Positions 52,272 to 61,213 of a DNA stretch of 64,000 nt are shown piece after piece. Position numbers and translations under genes: made by a program. Each line of letters opens with the position of its first letter. The first letter of the stretch is position 1. Under the pieces are notes generated by a model. The model saw only the letters and a program-made list of their open reading frames with translations, was not told the DNA's origin and did not search any database. The DNA comes from Limnoglobus roseus (GTDB lineage Bacteria; Planctomycetota; Planctomycetia; Gemmatales; Gemmataceae): NCBI RefSeq assembly GCF_008254045.1, contig NZ_CP042425.1, positions 1,984,001 through 2,048,000 of the forward strand, given 5' to 3'.

Positions 52272-54020
52272 ATGACCGATACCAACCTCGACACGATGAC
52301 GCTCGACCAACTCGGCCAGCAAGCCAAATTGCTCTTGGAAAAGACCGCCGAAATCGCATGGCAGTTGGGCCGCATCTTCACCATCGCCAAGGGCAAGTGC
52401 CAGCACGGCCAGTGGGGGAAATGGCAGCGGGCCAACGCCTCGCACCTCTCGGCCAAGACCATTGGTCGTTACCGCAAGGTGGCCGAACTCCCGTTCGAAG
52501 AAGTGACGGGCAAGCAACTCCAAGAGGTGTATCGCATCCTCGGCATCATCGACGACGCCGACGACGCGGAAGAGGAGGAAGTGGTTGAGACGACCCCATC
52601 GTCGGCAACAACCACACCGCTGTCGGCGACCACCACGTTAGTCACACCAGAGCCAGTGGAGCAGGAGGAGGACTTCGGGCCAGATGCCGAGGATCACGCC
52701 CACATCATCGACGACATTCTCACGGGCAAAGACCTCGCGGCAGACGACATCTCTACCGAGATCACCACGGCAGTTGAGGCACGAGCGGGCAAAGAGTTCT
52801 TGTTCACCCTCGCGCAGAACGTACAGCGGGCCAGAGGCAACTTGGCACGACAGGGAACGCCGTTTTCTAAGTGGCCTCCCTATGGACTCGACAAGAAGAT
52901 CACCGACATTAGCGGCCAACATCTCTGGACCGTCCACCTACAGGAGAACAAGAAGTGGCTAATCGTCAACCCGGACGGTTCGACCGTAGAGCGGGCCACC
53001 GCGCCGAGAAAGTCGAAGTCGGACAAAATCCAGTACGTCCACGGGCGCGATCCGAAACGGTTGAAGATCGTCCGTCAGATCTTCGAGATTTATGCCACCG
53101 AGTCCATCACTGAACGGGGTATCGCCATCAGGTTGAACAAGCTCAACCTAATGCACTACGGCAAGCCGTGGCTTAGAACGACGATCTGCGACATCCTCAG
53201 AAACCCCGCGTACATCGGTTCAGTGAGGAACCAGAAGACCACTCAAGCTCAATACGCCGGGCACAACGGCAGCGAAGTGGTACGGATACGGCACTTCTGC
53301 AACGTCGGCGAGAAGCAGTTGGAAGTGGCACTCCTTCAGGGCGTCATCGAATACATCGAGTTCGTTCAGGACATCGGCGACAGAGCCAACAAGAAAATCG
53401 ACGTGATGGCACTGGCACGTCGAACGCTCGACCTCGACAAGAGGGGCAAGGCCGATTTCAAAGACAAGGACTTGAAGAAACTCATCGAGAAGCACATGCC
53501 CGGCGAATTAGGGGTAGCCAAACACCGCAAGTTCTTCGTCGCGTTCGAAGAGCAGCGCGTGGACGCAGCCAAGTCTCACATCGCCAAACTAAACGCGGAT
53601 TACGACCGTTGGTTGACGGCGAAAGTCGAAGCGACCACCGACCGCGAGAAGCAGAAGAACGCCGAGAAGCTCCGCGAGATCGAAGCATCACTCACGGAGT
53701 GGGAAGCGTTGGCCGTCCCACTCGACGAACAACTCGCCACCGTCCGCTCTCGAATCGCGGAACACCAACGCCACCTCGCGGACGCTGTGAAAGCTCTGGC
53801 GGGATCGGCCAACTTGCGAAAGGCCGAGATCGTCAGGCAATTTTTCTCTGCCGTGGTTCTGCACTTTGCAGTCGTGCAAAAAGCCAAAATTCGGGACTGC
53901 ATTTTCGAACCAGACAAAACAGAGTTCGTAAATAATCGTTCTGATGGTTCGAATTCACGAACACGCCAAGCTTCTTCGCTTGCAGGTCCAGGTTGCTCGT
54001 CGTCGGCGTACTCTCGGTGA
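52272..54020 (+). CDS. Chimera: DUF3102-like domain fused to serine-recombinase C-terminal region, no catalytic domain
   Basis: The 582-aa start at 52272 has GGAG about 9 nt upstream. Residues 1-95 are DUF3102-like ('AEIAWQLGRIFTIAKGKCQHGQWGKWQRANASHLSAKTIGRYRKVAE'). After an acidic linker come 'EFLFTLAQNVQRARGNLARQGTPFSKWPPYG', the usual post-catalytic segment of large serine recombinases, and the recombinase domain 'KIVRQIFEIYATESITERGIAIRLNKLNL...LRNPAYIGSVRN'. A coiled coil follows (about 410-530). The N-terminal resolvase domain with its nucleophilic Ser is absent. The last ~30 residues read into antisense capsid sequence, so the original C-terminus was probably replaced at the junction. 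Confidence 0.75.
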   Translation: MTDTNLDTMTLDQLGQQAKLLLEKTAEIAWQLGRIFTIAKGKCQHGQWGKWQRANASHLSAKTIGRYRKVAELPFEEVTGKQLQEVYRILGIIDDADDAEEEEVVETTPSSATTTPLSATTTLVTPEPVEQEEDFGPDAEDHAHIIDDILTGKDLAADDISTEITTAVEARAGKEFLFTLAQNVQRARGNLARQGTPFSKWPPYGLDKKITDISGQHLWTVHLQENKKWLIVNPDGSTVERATAPRKSKSDKIQYVHGRDPKRLKIVRQIFEIYATESITERGIAIRLNKLNLMHYGKPWLRTTICDILRNPAYIGSVRNQKTTQAQYAGHNGSEVVRIRHFCNVGEKQLEVALLQGVIEYIEFVQDIGDRANKKIDVMALARRTLDLDKRGKADFKDKDLKKLIEKHMPGELGVAKHRKFFVAFEEQRVDAAKSHIAKLNADYDRWLTAKVEATTDREKQKNAEKLREIEASLTEWEALAVPLDEQLATVRSRIAEHQRHLADAVKALAGSANLRKAEIVRQFFSAVVLHFAVVQKAKIRDCIFEPDKTEFVNNRSDGSNSRTRQASSLAGPGCSSSAYSR

Positions 54021-54672
54021 TGCTCGCCCCCTCGCCGACCCAGTACGCGGTGGACCCGGCCGACAGCTTCGGGAACTGGATGTGCCCGTTCGGCGGCAGC
54101 GCGATCTCTTGCGCCCCGGCCGTCGCGAAGACTTCGAGGCTCCGCTGCAGGTCGATCAGTTCGCCGAGGATCGCCGACGGGATCATCTCGCCGCCGGCGG
54201 TGGCGGTCGTGCCGAGGGCCTTCTGGCGAACGCCCATCTTGCGGCCGATCCAGTCGGCCTCGTCCGGGTCGAACTTCGTCGCCTGGGCGGTCATCTTCTG
54301 GTGCAGTTCGGCCCGCAGGCGGTGGCCTTGCGGCTCGAACGACGGCAGATGGGCCGACGCCAGCGGCACCAGGAACGACTGCTGCCCGTGGTGCGGCAGG
54401 AAGCCGTAACTCTGGTAGAGGTCACGCAACTGGTTGTGCGTGTGAATCTCCTCCTTCGCGAACTCCGGGCCGACGTAGCCGAGCGCGAACGCGGCGGCCT
54501 TCAGCACGGAGTACCCGGCCGAGTCCTGGCACACCGGCCCGGACGTGGCCCACGGCACCCGCCGCTCCACGCGGGCCGGCATCGCCTTCTCGATGGCCGT
54601 GGTGGTTTGCTGTTCGATGAACGTCACGAGTTCATCGCGGGACTGGAACTTGTCGGTGCAGATCGCGGACAT
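53945..54672 (-). pseudogene. HK97-type major capsid protein, 3'-truncated
   Basis: It starts at ATG 54672 with GGAG upstream. The first ~240 residues are capsid: N-terminal scaffold-like helix, then 'MGVRQKALGTTATAGGEMIPSAILGELIDLQRSLEVFATAGAQEIALPPNGHIQFPKLSAG...AYWVGEGASITESTPTTSNLDLQAKKLGVFVNSN'. After about 53945 the frame runs into the antisense of the recombinase gene. The 3' part is displaced to 47228-47467 with about 100 codons missing between. Confidence 0.85.
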
Positions 54673-54722
54673 GAGGAAACTCCAGGGGTCAGGAATCAGG
54701 GGTCAGGGATCAGAAAGAGAAG

Positions 54723-55403
54723 TCATTCGGAACAACGCACGTCGTGCGACTGGACGAGCGGCGCCAACACATCGCCGACGCGGTGAAGTTTGCCGCCGCG
54801 GTCGTCGGGGATTTGCCAGAGCCAGTCGCGGAACTTCGGGTCGTGAACCAGGCCCTTTTGCAGCGCCACCGTCAGCGCGCCGGGGTTCTCGGGGATCGGC
54901 ACGGCCGAGTATTCGAGCAAGTCCCACTCCTCGATCCGCAGGGCGAAGTGGTCGGCCGGGTAGTGCGCTCGCTCCGTGCCGTAAGAGGTCGGCACGCGGT
55001 ACGACTTCCGCGGCACGAAACCGATTGACCAGCCGCGGAGAACGCCCTGCTCGTACAAGCGGAATACGTCTTCGGCGAAGCGAACCTTCTGGGCGAAATG
55101 CGTCTCGGCCACGACCCGTTGCGGTTGCACGTCCAGCCACGCGCACGCCCCGATGGGCGGGAACTGCGAGCGGTTGTGCGCCCACAGCACGACGGGGTTG
55201 AGGAGGTACTCTTCCGAGTTCTTCAGCCCCTTCGGCACCACGACATCGCCGGCTCGGTCCGGCTCGATGGTGCTAATGACGCTGCGGATGAGCATCTTCC
55301 CGGCGTCGATGTTGAGCGTCTGGTTCGCCGGGTTGAGGCTGCCGAATACGCCGTTCGGCAGCGGGTGAATCGTCGCGGGGTCGGCACGGATGGTCGGAGA
55401 CAT
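54723..55403 (-). CDS. HK97-family prohead protease
   Basis: This 226-aa protein lies between portal and capsid, its usual place. It has 'ISTIEPDRAGDVVVPKGL', 'NPVVLWAHNRS' (catalytic His in W-x-H-N type motif) and 'VLRGWSIGFVPR' (catalytic Ser, G-x-S-I-G-F), plus 'WDLLEYSAVPIPENPGAL'. These are the standard HK97 U35/S78-type protease blocks. The product cleaves capsid scaffold during maturation. The frame looks intact, though its partners are damaged. Confidence 0.9.
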   Translation of the reverse strand: MSPTIRADPATIHPLPNGVFGSLNPANQTLNIDAGKMLIRSVISTIEPDRAGDVVVPKGLKNSEEYLLNPVVLWAHNRSQFPPIGACAWLDVQPQRVVAETHFAQKVRFAEDVFRLYEQGVLRGWSIGFVPRKSYRVPTSYGTERAHYPADHFALRIEEWDLLEYSAVPIPENPGALTVALQKGLVHDPKFRDWLWQIPDDRGGKLHRVGDVLAPLVQSHDVRCSE

Positions 55404-55423
55404 GGAGCACCTCTCTCGAAGAT

Positions 55424-55521
55424 GAACGGGTGAAGGGGTGGCTTGGTGAAAGGGTGAGAAGAATGGCTCGCGGTGTTGGGGATTTTGTCACCCCTTCACC
55501 AAGCCACCCCTTCACCCGTTC
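55424..55521. repeat. 34-bp near-perfect inverted repeat
   Basis: Arms at 55424-55457 and 55488-55521 match at 33 of 34 positions around a 30-nt spacer. It lies between the portal and protease genes and overlaps the portal's last codons. Each arm is built of GGTGAAGGGG-type subunits, so it may be a genome-wide repeat family. Confidence 0.8.
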
Positions 55522-56093
55522 ACGGAGGACGGCAGCATGGGCGAATTGAACTTCTCGTCCGCGAACGGTTGCAAACCTCGCGAGCGGCGGATCTCGTTGT
55601 AAGTCCGGAGGCCGAGTTTTGCGTCGAGTTCGTCGTCCTTACGACGCTGGTCCAGGTTCCGCGGCGAGCAGTCGGGGAACGTAATCGCCACGTCCATTCC
55701 GTACCGCCGCCCCAAGTCGCGGGTCAACGCCTGGCCCATCAGGTCGAGTTTCGGTTGCACCGTGCCCTCGCAGAACATCATCCACGGGTTCGGGTTGTCG
55801 AGCAGCCTGCACAGCGGGTGCGAGTGCGGTAGCGGAGACTGCTCGTGTTCCGCCTGCCCGGTGTTGAGGAACAGGTACGGCTTCTGCTTCGCCACCTCTT
55901 GCGCGACGGCGTTGACGGCGGCGTAGACCCACGACTGGTAGTTGCGAAGTTGCTCGGCCGGGTCGTCGCGCCACCACCCGGCGGCCGGGCCGTAGGTGCC
56001 GGCGAACAGCGAGGCGATCTTCGGCGCGACCGGCTTCTCGGACGCGGTTCGCAGGGCCTTCACGACGGTGGCGATTCGGCTGACGAGGGACAT
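55512..56093 (-). pseudogene. Phage portal protein with in-frame internal deletion
   Basis: This 193-aa product compares with a usual 400-500. The N-terminal ~115 residues are portal-like ('GWWRDDPAEQLRNYQSWVYAAVNAVAQEVAKQKPYLFLNT'). Residues from about 130 on ('GMDVAITFPDCSPRNLDQRRKDDELDAKLGLRTYNEIRRSRGLQPF') match the C-terminal end of portals. About 250-300 central residues are missing, so it cannot form a functional portal. The start has a GGAAGG site. Confidence 0.8.
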
Positions 56094-56329
56094 GGCGGTT
56101 CACCTTCCGGTTGAGGCGCGTGGGGCGGCCGCGGCAGTGCGACGGCCGGTTGAACTTTGCGGTAGCCCAGGCTTTTCAGCACCTTCAGCGCTTCCGTCCA
56201 CGAGGGGAACGGGCGGCGGTGGGTTCTCTGGTAGGCGTCCATCGCCTTGAGGAACTCGACCTCTTCGGCCGAATAGTTCCCGCCGACGTGCGTCGCGCCG
56301 ACGCCGAAGGCATTCAGGGGCATTCCCAT
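56060..56329 (-). CDS. Small phage-type protein upstream of portal
   Basis: This 89-aa protein runs from ATG 56329 and overlaps the portal start by 34 nt. 'AEEVEFLKAMDAYQRTHRRPFPSWTEALKVLKSLGYRKV' is a compact helical domain frequently seen before portal genes in planctomycete prophages. The C-terminus is Pro-rich. Role unknown. Confidence 0.6.
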   Translation of the reverse strand: MGMPLNAFGVGATHVGGNYSAEEVEFLKAMDAYQRTHRRPFPSWTEALKVLKSLGYRKVQPAVALPRPPHAPQPEGEPPCPSSAESPPS

Positions 56330-56532
56330 CCGCCGGCCCCTTTCGGTGGTGTGACGTGACCGGGTCGGCGGTTGGTCCCTCGCGCTCGCGGCCGCCCGAC
56401 CCGGCGGAGCCGGACGTGCTTCGTCGGCCCCTTCGTTTACGAGTACTATAAATTTGTACACTACTGGATAAGATTCGACCGGAGGGTTGTCAACCAGAAA
56501 TAAGGGAAATGTGCGAGACGGGGAAATCTCAA

Positions 56533-56607
56533 GGCGAGCGGCCCGGCGTAAGCGGGCCGTGTCTTGAGCGCACTCAGACACGGCCCGCTTACGCCGGGCC
56601 GCTCGCC
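56533..56607. repeat. Perfect 31-bp palindrome with nested hairpins (REP-like); possible terminator
   Basis: Arms 56533-56563 and 56577-56607 are exact complements around a 13-nt loop. Each arm also folds on itself (CGGCCCG/CGGGCCG around GCGTAAG). It begins 14 bp downstream of the glycoside-hydrolase-like gene's stop and may end its transcription. The structure resembles dispersed intergenic palindromes of planctomycetes. Confidence 0.85.
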
Positions 56608-56620
56608 GTTTCGAAAAAGC

Positions 56621-59600
56621 TTACTTCACCTTCGCCAGAATCACGCCTTCGCCGTTGCGGAGGGTGATCTTGTTGACGGCCGTGCCGAGGGTGCCGTCGG
56701 CCTTCACCGGGCGGTAGTAGCCGTCGAGTTGGTACACCGTCGCGGTATTGTCGGCCGTCGTGCCGTTCACGCCGCGGGTGTAGGAGAGCGGCTTGTAGAG
56801 GACGAGAGCGTTCTGATAGGTGCGGCCGTAGACCTTGTACACCAGGCTTTTGTTGGCCGGGTCCACGCCGGTCTGGACGACCTTGAAGTCGCCGGTCGGC
56901 TGGCCGACGTTGAACTTGATCGCGTCGGTCCAGTGGCGGGTCCAACTGCTCGCCGGCTCGTTGCCGCCGTTCATCATCAGCATCGACAGGTTCGGGTCGG
57001 CGAGCGTGTAGTACATCGCCAGCGTCGTCAGTTGCACGCGGGGGTCGGACCAGTCCATCCCTTGCACGAGGCTGTCAAGAATTTCGTACGCCTTGCCGCC
57101 GGAGAGCTGCCGGCGGTAGGCGAGCATCGCGGCGAGGTCGTCGAACTGCACGTGGTTGGAACTCACCGGCCGGATCGCGAACTCTTCCAGGTACGTCACG
57201 CCGGCCTTCGCGATCGGTTCGCCGGCCGTGCCCGACCCAGCGGTGTTGGCGACGATCCACTTGCCCTTCGCCTTCAGGGCGTTGTTGATCTTGCCGAGCA
57301 GCGCGCCGTGGTCGTTGGCGTAGTTGCTGAAGTTCTCCTTGATCGTCGCCGGGTCGACGGCGATCTTGCCGGTCGAGTTATCGACGAACAGGCCGTCGGC
57401 CAACGGCTGGCTAGCCAACACACGGTTGCTGTAGTCCACCGCCCACGCCTGGAAGCTGGCGTTGCCGATGTTCGTGGCGAACCGGCTCGGGCCGTAGGTC
57501 GGGTAGAACAGTCGGCTCTCGTAGACGAACCGCGCGTTGAACCCGGCCTTGCGGGCCGCCCACTCGGCGTTGTTCAGGTAGCCGTCGCCGTCCTTGTCCG
57601 CGGAGTAGTCGAACGCTGGGGTGACGCCGCCCTGCACCGCCCCCTTGAAGTTCGTGTAGTCGCGGCCGAGGACGGTGTTAATTTGCGGTGCCGTGCCAGC
57701 TTTCGTCGTCGTCTCGCGGACGTAGAACAGCCGGGCCGACCCGTTGATGCTCGCGGCCACCCAGTCCTTCGGCGGGTCGAACGTCACCTGGCCGTCGCGT
57801 TTCATGCCGGTTGTCGTATCGGTCAGCGTGTTCAGTGTGCTCCACTTCGTCGGCTTGCCGTTGGCGTCCACGGCCGACACGTACTCGTACTGGCCGGCCC
57901 AAGTGCCGGCGGCGGCCGTCTTGATGTCGAAGTTCAACTCGCGGTACTTTTCCGGGTAGCCGAACGCCACAGACTGGTTGGCCGTCCCGCTCAGGGCGAA
58001 CGGCAGCATACTCTGCTGCGCGTTGCTGGTGACGTTCGTCCACCCGGTCGCGTCGCTGCCGCTGTACACGCCCCAGAACTGGTTGACCGGCACGCTCGAC
58101 GCGCTCAGGCCGATGAACGGCGTTTCCTTCGTGACGTGGTAGAAGGCGCTCTCGCGGCTGATCTTGTTCTTGTCGGCGTAGGCCAGCCAGTCGGTGTACA
58201 GGTCGAGGTAGATGTTCGTGACGTTCGTGTAGATGAACTGCGGCGTGTTCGGCGACACGCTGTTGATCGTGCTGAGGTACGCGGTGTTCGGAATGACGAG
58301 GTCAACGCTGTTCTTGAGGATGCTCGTTTCGGTGGTGCCGAACGGCGTGCCGTAATACGCCAGTTGGGCCACGCGGATGTACGAGTAGTGCCGCGGCACC
58401 GTGGGCAGTTGGGTCGGACCAACCGGCGGTACCGTCGTGGGTGGTGGCGGCACGGTCGGCGGGACCACGGGCGGCACAACCGGTGGGACCGTGGGCGGGA
58501 CGGCCGGCGGCACCGTCGTCGGCGGTGGTGGGACGGTCGGCGGCGGCGGAATCGTTGGCGGCACGATCGGCGGGACCACGGGCGGGTCTTCCGGCGTCTT
58601 GATGATCGGCGTGCCGGTCTTGTCTTGCTCCGTCGGGATGTCGTCCGGGACGGTGAGACTGTCCGGCGTCGAGGTCACGATGAAGTTGTCGAAGGTCAGC
58701 GTCCCGGCCACGCCGGTCCCGCGGATCAATCCGACGCGCTCGCCGGTCCGGATCGCCGTGTTACTCTTCGACATCGCCCAACTCGGCGTCAGGCTCCACG
58801 TCCCGTCGGCGTTCAGGTACTGGCCGGTGTCGGAGCGGTAAATTTGCGCCCGGAGGCTGGACCCCTTCACGATCAGCGACGCCTGAATCCACTGGCCACT
58901 CACGTAGTCTTTCGACGCGACCGTGCCGAGGACCGTTTCCTTGCCGTTGACCACGCTCGTCAGGGTGACGTTCAACCCGCGGGTCACGGTCAGACCGTAG
59001 TAGGTCGGCGTGGCCGTCCCCAGGCTGGTGCCGCGGGCGACGATGCTGGCGGGGATGAGCGAATCGACGTAGATCGACGACGACACCTGCACGTCGTCCG
59101 GCAGCACGCGGTTCAACCAGGCCCGCGTGACGGCGTTGCCCGGGGCGGTGATCCGCAGCGTCTCATCGGTTTCGGTGCCGAGGGTCAGTTGGCCGGCCGG
59201 GGCGGTGGTGTACGTGCCCCACCCGCTCGGCAGGCCGTTCGCCTTCCCGGCGGCGAAGCGGTCTTCGAACAAGTTATCCCGGACCGGCACGCCGGACGGG
59301 CCGATGCGAAGGCTGTCGAGGGCGACCGAGTCGGCCGTGCCCGAGTTGCGGGCGAAGCCGACGAACCCGCCTTTCGGAACGCTCGTGTCGGTCTTGTCGA
59401 TGGCCGCGACCGGCTGTCGGGTCCACTTGCCGTCCGGCCCGAGGTACTGGTTCGTGTCGCCGCGGTTGAGCCGGACCTGGATCGTGCTGCCGGCCGCGAG
59501 AATGTCGATCGTCACCCAGCGGTTGCTCAGGTACTCGGACGAGTTCACCGTACCGAGGACGGTCGACTTGCCGTCCACGACCTTCAGAAGCTGCACCTGC

Positions 59601-59992
59601 CCGCCCCGCGTGACCGACGCCGCGTAGTAGCTGGCGGTGGTCGTGCCGAGGTTCTGCCCGCGGACGAACAACTGCACCTGCGACGTCGATGTCAGGTAGA
59701 CGGCGGCCGAGGTGTCGACGTTGACGGAATAGGAAGACGTGACCCACGCCCGCGAGGTGGTGGTGGACGTGCCGCTGGAGACGAGTCGCCCGGAGTCGCC
59801 GAGGCCGGCCCCGTAAGCGTCCACCTGGAACGCCTTCGAGCCGTCGTTGCTCCACTGGCTCCACCCGGACGGCAGGCCATTCACGGGGCCGCGCTGGAAC
59901 GGCTCGACGAGCCATTGCCCGGCGGCCGGCATGTCGCGCACCTCTAAACATTCCAGCGACAAGTTCGGCCGCGGAGTGTTCGGAGAGGACAT
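56621..59992 (-). CDS. Large secreted protein with glycoside-hydrolase-like domain
   Basis: The 1123-aa product starts at 59992, with AAGGAAGGG upstream; longer reading is not supported. The N-terminal 'LSLECLEVRDMPA' is the planctomycete secreted-protein motif. Two homologous ~200-aa LamG-like modules follow ('FQRGPVNGLPSGWSQW' and 'FAAGKANGLPSGWGTY'), then a Pro/Val/Thr linker (about 454-524). A C-terminal TIM-barrel-like region follows, with 'DGLFVDNSTG', 'YLEEFAIRP' and final 'DGYYRPV' and 'ITLRNGEGVILAK', as in putative glycoside hydrolases. An EF-hand-like loop 'DKDGDGYLNNAEW' lies inside. Probably exported and active on polysaccharide; substrate unknown. Confidence 0.7.
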   Translation of the reverse strand: MSSPNTPRPNLSLECLEVRDMPAAGQWLVEPFQRGPVNGLPSGWSQWSNDGSKAFQVDAYGAGLGDSGRLVSSGTSTTTSRAWVTSSYSVNVDTSAAVYLTSTSQVQLFVRGQNLGTTTASYYAASVTRGGQVQLLKVVDGKSTVLGTVNSSEYLSNRWVTIDILAAGSTIQVRLNRGDTNQYLGPDGKWTRQPVAAIDKTDTSVPKGGFVGFARNSGTADSVALDSLRIGPSGVPVRDNLFEDRFAAGKANGLPSGWGTYTTAPAGQLTLGTETDETLRITAPGNAVTRAWLNRVLPDDVQVSSSIYVDSLIPASIVARGTSLGTATPTYYGLTVTRGLNVTLTSVVNGKETVLGTVASKDYVSGQWIQASLIVKGSSLRAQIYRSDTGQYLNADGTWSLTPSWAMSKSNTAIRTGERVGLIRGTGVAGTLTFDNFIVTSTPDSLTVPDDIPTEQDKTGTPIIKTPEDPPVVPPIVPPTIPPPPTVPPPPTTVPPAVPPTVPPVVPPVVPPTVPPPPTTVPPVGPTQLPTVPRHYSYIRVAQLAYYGTPFGTTETSILKNSVDLVIPNTAYLSTINSVSPNTPQFIYTNVTNIYLDLYTDWLAYADKNKISRESAFYHVTKETPFIGLSASSVPVNQFWGVYSGSDATGWTNVTSNAQQSMLPFALSGTANQSVAFGYPEKYRELNFDIKTAAAGTWAGQYEYVSAVDANGKPTKWSTLNTLTDTTTGMKRDGQVTFDPPKDWVAASINGSARLFYVRETTTKAGTAPQINTVLGRDYTNFKGAVQGGVTPAFDYSADKDGDGYLNNAEWAARKAGFNARFVYESRLFYPTYGPSRFATNIGNASFQAWAVDYSNRVLASQPLADGLFVDNSTGKIAVDPATIKENFSNYANDHGALLGKINNALKAKGKWIVANTAGSGTAGEPIAKAGVTYLEEFAIRPVSSNHVQFDDLAAMLAYRRQLSGGKAYEILDSLVQGMDWSDPRVQLTTLAMYYTLADPNLSMLMMNGGNEPASSWTRHWTDAIKFNVGQPTGDFKVVQTGVDPANKSLVYKVYGRTYQNALVLYKPLSYTRGVNGTTADNTATVYQLDGYYRPVKADGTLGTAVNKITLRNGEGVILAKVK

Positions 59993-60331
59993 AGGCAACC
60001 CTTCCTTGGGCGCACGAGCGTGCCGGCAGTGGGGGACCGCGGTCACAAGTAGTGCGATTCAGCGGGCGGCAGAATAACAACCTGAACCGCCCTGTCAACA
60101 GAATCGGGGGAAAAGCGCAAGTTCGAGGAATTCCCGCGTTTTGGGCGGTTGTACTCGTAGATGCCTCCAGGGGACGCGGGTTTCATCAGAGATGAAATCT
60201 CTTTCAGACTTGGAGGTGTTGGATTCGAGTCTGAGCGTTGCGAGCCGTTTTTCGCCCTCGTGACTTGTCGCTCGGACCGGTGGTCCTATAGTGGTAGTTC
60301 TGAAATTGCGATCGTATTAAGGAATCGTGTC
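59993..60331. other. Intergenic region between secreted protein gene and rpmB
   Basis: About 340 bases with the divergent promoters of the leftward secreted-protein gene and rpmB. No hairpin or convincing gene. A TATAG-containing stretch near 60288 lies about 45 bp before rpmB and may be part of its promoter. Confidence 0.45.
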
Positions 60332-60595
60332 ATGGGCCAGCAGTGCGAAGTGTGCAAGAAGACGCCGCAACTGGGCAATCAGAAGACCTACCGCGGTAAG
60401 GCCAAATACCTCGGCGGCGTCGGTAAGAAGATCACCGGCATCAGCCGCCGGACGTACCGCCCGAATCTGCAGAGCATCAAGATTGCCGGCGAGAAGGGCG
60501 AAACCGTCCGCGCCCGCGTCTGCGTCGCCTGCATCCGCAGCGGCAGCGTCACGAAGCCGATGAAGCGGCAGCCGTTCAGCATGCAAGCGGTCTAA
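60332..60595 (+). CDS. rpmB: 50S ribosomal protein bL28
   Basis: This 87-aa protein has the conserved bL28 core ('CEVCKKTPQLGNQKTYRGKAKYLGGVGKKITGISRRTYRPNLQ'). It has two Cys pairs (CxxC near residue 5 and 'CVAC' near 68), so this is the zinc-binding C+ form. It binds near the ribosomal exit-tunnel region. A terminator follows. Confidence 0.95.
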   Translation: MGQQCEVCKKTPQLGNQKTYRGKAKYLGGVGKKITGISRRTYRPNLQSIKIAGEKGETVRARVCVACIRSGSVTKPMKRQPFSMQAV

Positions 60596-60619
60596 TTCAC
60601 CGAATCGCATTGCGAACCC

Positions 60620-60645
60620 GAGCGCGGGAACTTCCCGCGCTCTTT
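60620..60645 (+). terminator. Rho-independent terminator after rpmB
   Basis: A perfect 10-bp GC-rich stem (60620-60629 with 60633-60642), 3-nt loop, then three T's. It sits 25 bp after the rpmB stop. Confidence 0.8.
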
Positions 60646-60672
60646 GCACGTAACTGCCGTGGGGACTTGGGC

Positions 60673-60981
60673 ATGTCGTTGACACTCGACGAAGTGCGGA
60701 AGGTGGCGAAACTGGCCCGCCTGGAGATGTCCGACGCCGACCTGGCGACGATGCAAAAGCAGCTCTCGGCCATCCTCGATTACGTCGACCAACTCGGCCA
60801 ACTCAACACCGACGGCGTCGAACCGCTAGCCCACCCGCTGCCGGTGGCGAACGTCTTCCGTGAAGACGTGATCGGCACCTGCCTGACGCCGGACGAAGCC
60901 CTCGCCAACGCCCCGAATCGTCTCGCCGACTTCTTCGGCGTCCCCGCCGTGTTCGACACGGATGAGCCGGTGAGCCATTAA
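60673..60981 (+). CDS. gatC: Asp/Glu-tRNA(Asn/Gln) amidotransferase subunit C
   Basis: This 102-aa protein starts at 60673, after a G-rich site. It has 'VRKVAKLARLEMSDADLATMQKQLSAILDYVDQLGQLNTDGVEP' and 'FREDVIG', the standard GatC sequence. It belts the GatA-GatB heterodimer. gatA follows after a toxin-antitoxin pair; gatB is not in the window. Confidence 0.95.
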   Translation: MSLTLDEVRKVAKLARLEMSDADLATMQKQLSAILDYVDQLGQLNTDGVEPLAHPLPVANVFREDVIGTCLTPDEALANAPNRLADFFGVPAVFDTDEPVSH

Positions 60982-61213
60982 CGCCGATCCTCCTCGCGCG
61001 GCACGAATCGTTCGATCATCCACACGATGAATAGGCAGATCGCCAAAGAACCATCCGCCAGCAACAGCATTGCCGCACAGCAACTTTGAAGGAACTCGGG
61101 TCCACTGATGCCGGTGAAAAACGGTCATCGCTTGATTCCTTGCCGCTGACTATTGATCCCGTTGCTCGATCATCTGCGTTTCTTTGGTCGGCGCTGGGGG
61201 TTACAATCATGCC

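Larger units (their letters stand above)
47468..53940. mobile_element. Putative ~6.5-kb mobile element inserted in capsid gene of prophage 2
   Basis: Bounded left by the capsid C-terminal fragment and right by the capsid N-terminal fragment. It carries two paralogous proteins, a winged-helix replication-type gene, a small membrane gene, an HTH gene and a serine-recombinase-like gene at its right edge, reading toward the junction. No terminal repeat is clear, so the exact ends are uncertain and a composite history is possible. Confidence 0.55.
53945..56329 (-). mobile_element. Prophage 2 remnant (head genes)
   Basis: On the - strand, in normal HK97 order: small protein, portal, prohead protease, capsid. 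The portal has an internal deletion and the capsid is split. A capsid C-terminal fragment lies at 47228-47467. No tail or lysis genes follow in the expected direction; only defence genes do. Confidence 0.75.

Noticed and set aside
56564-59947. 1127-aa + strand frame opposite the secreted glycoside-hydrolase-like gene
   Set aside because: Arg/Val/His-rich antisense translation; the - strand frame has the planctomycete N-terminal motif, repeats and start site.
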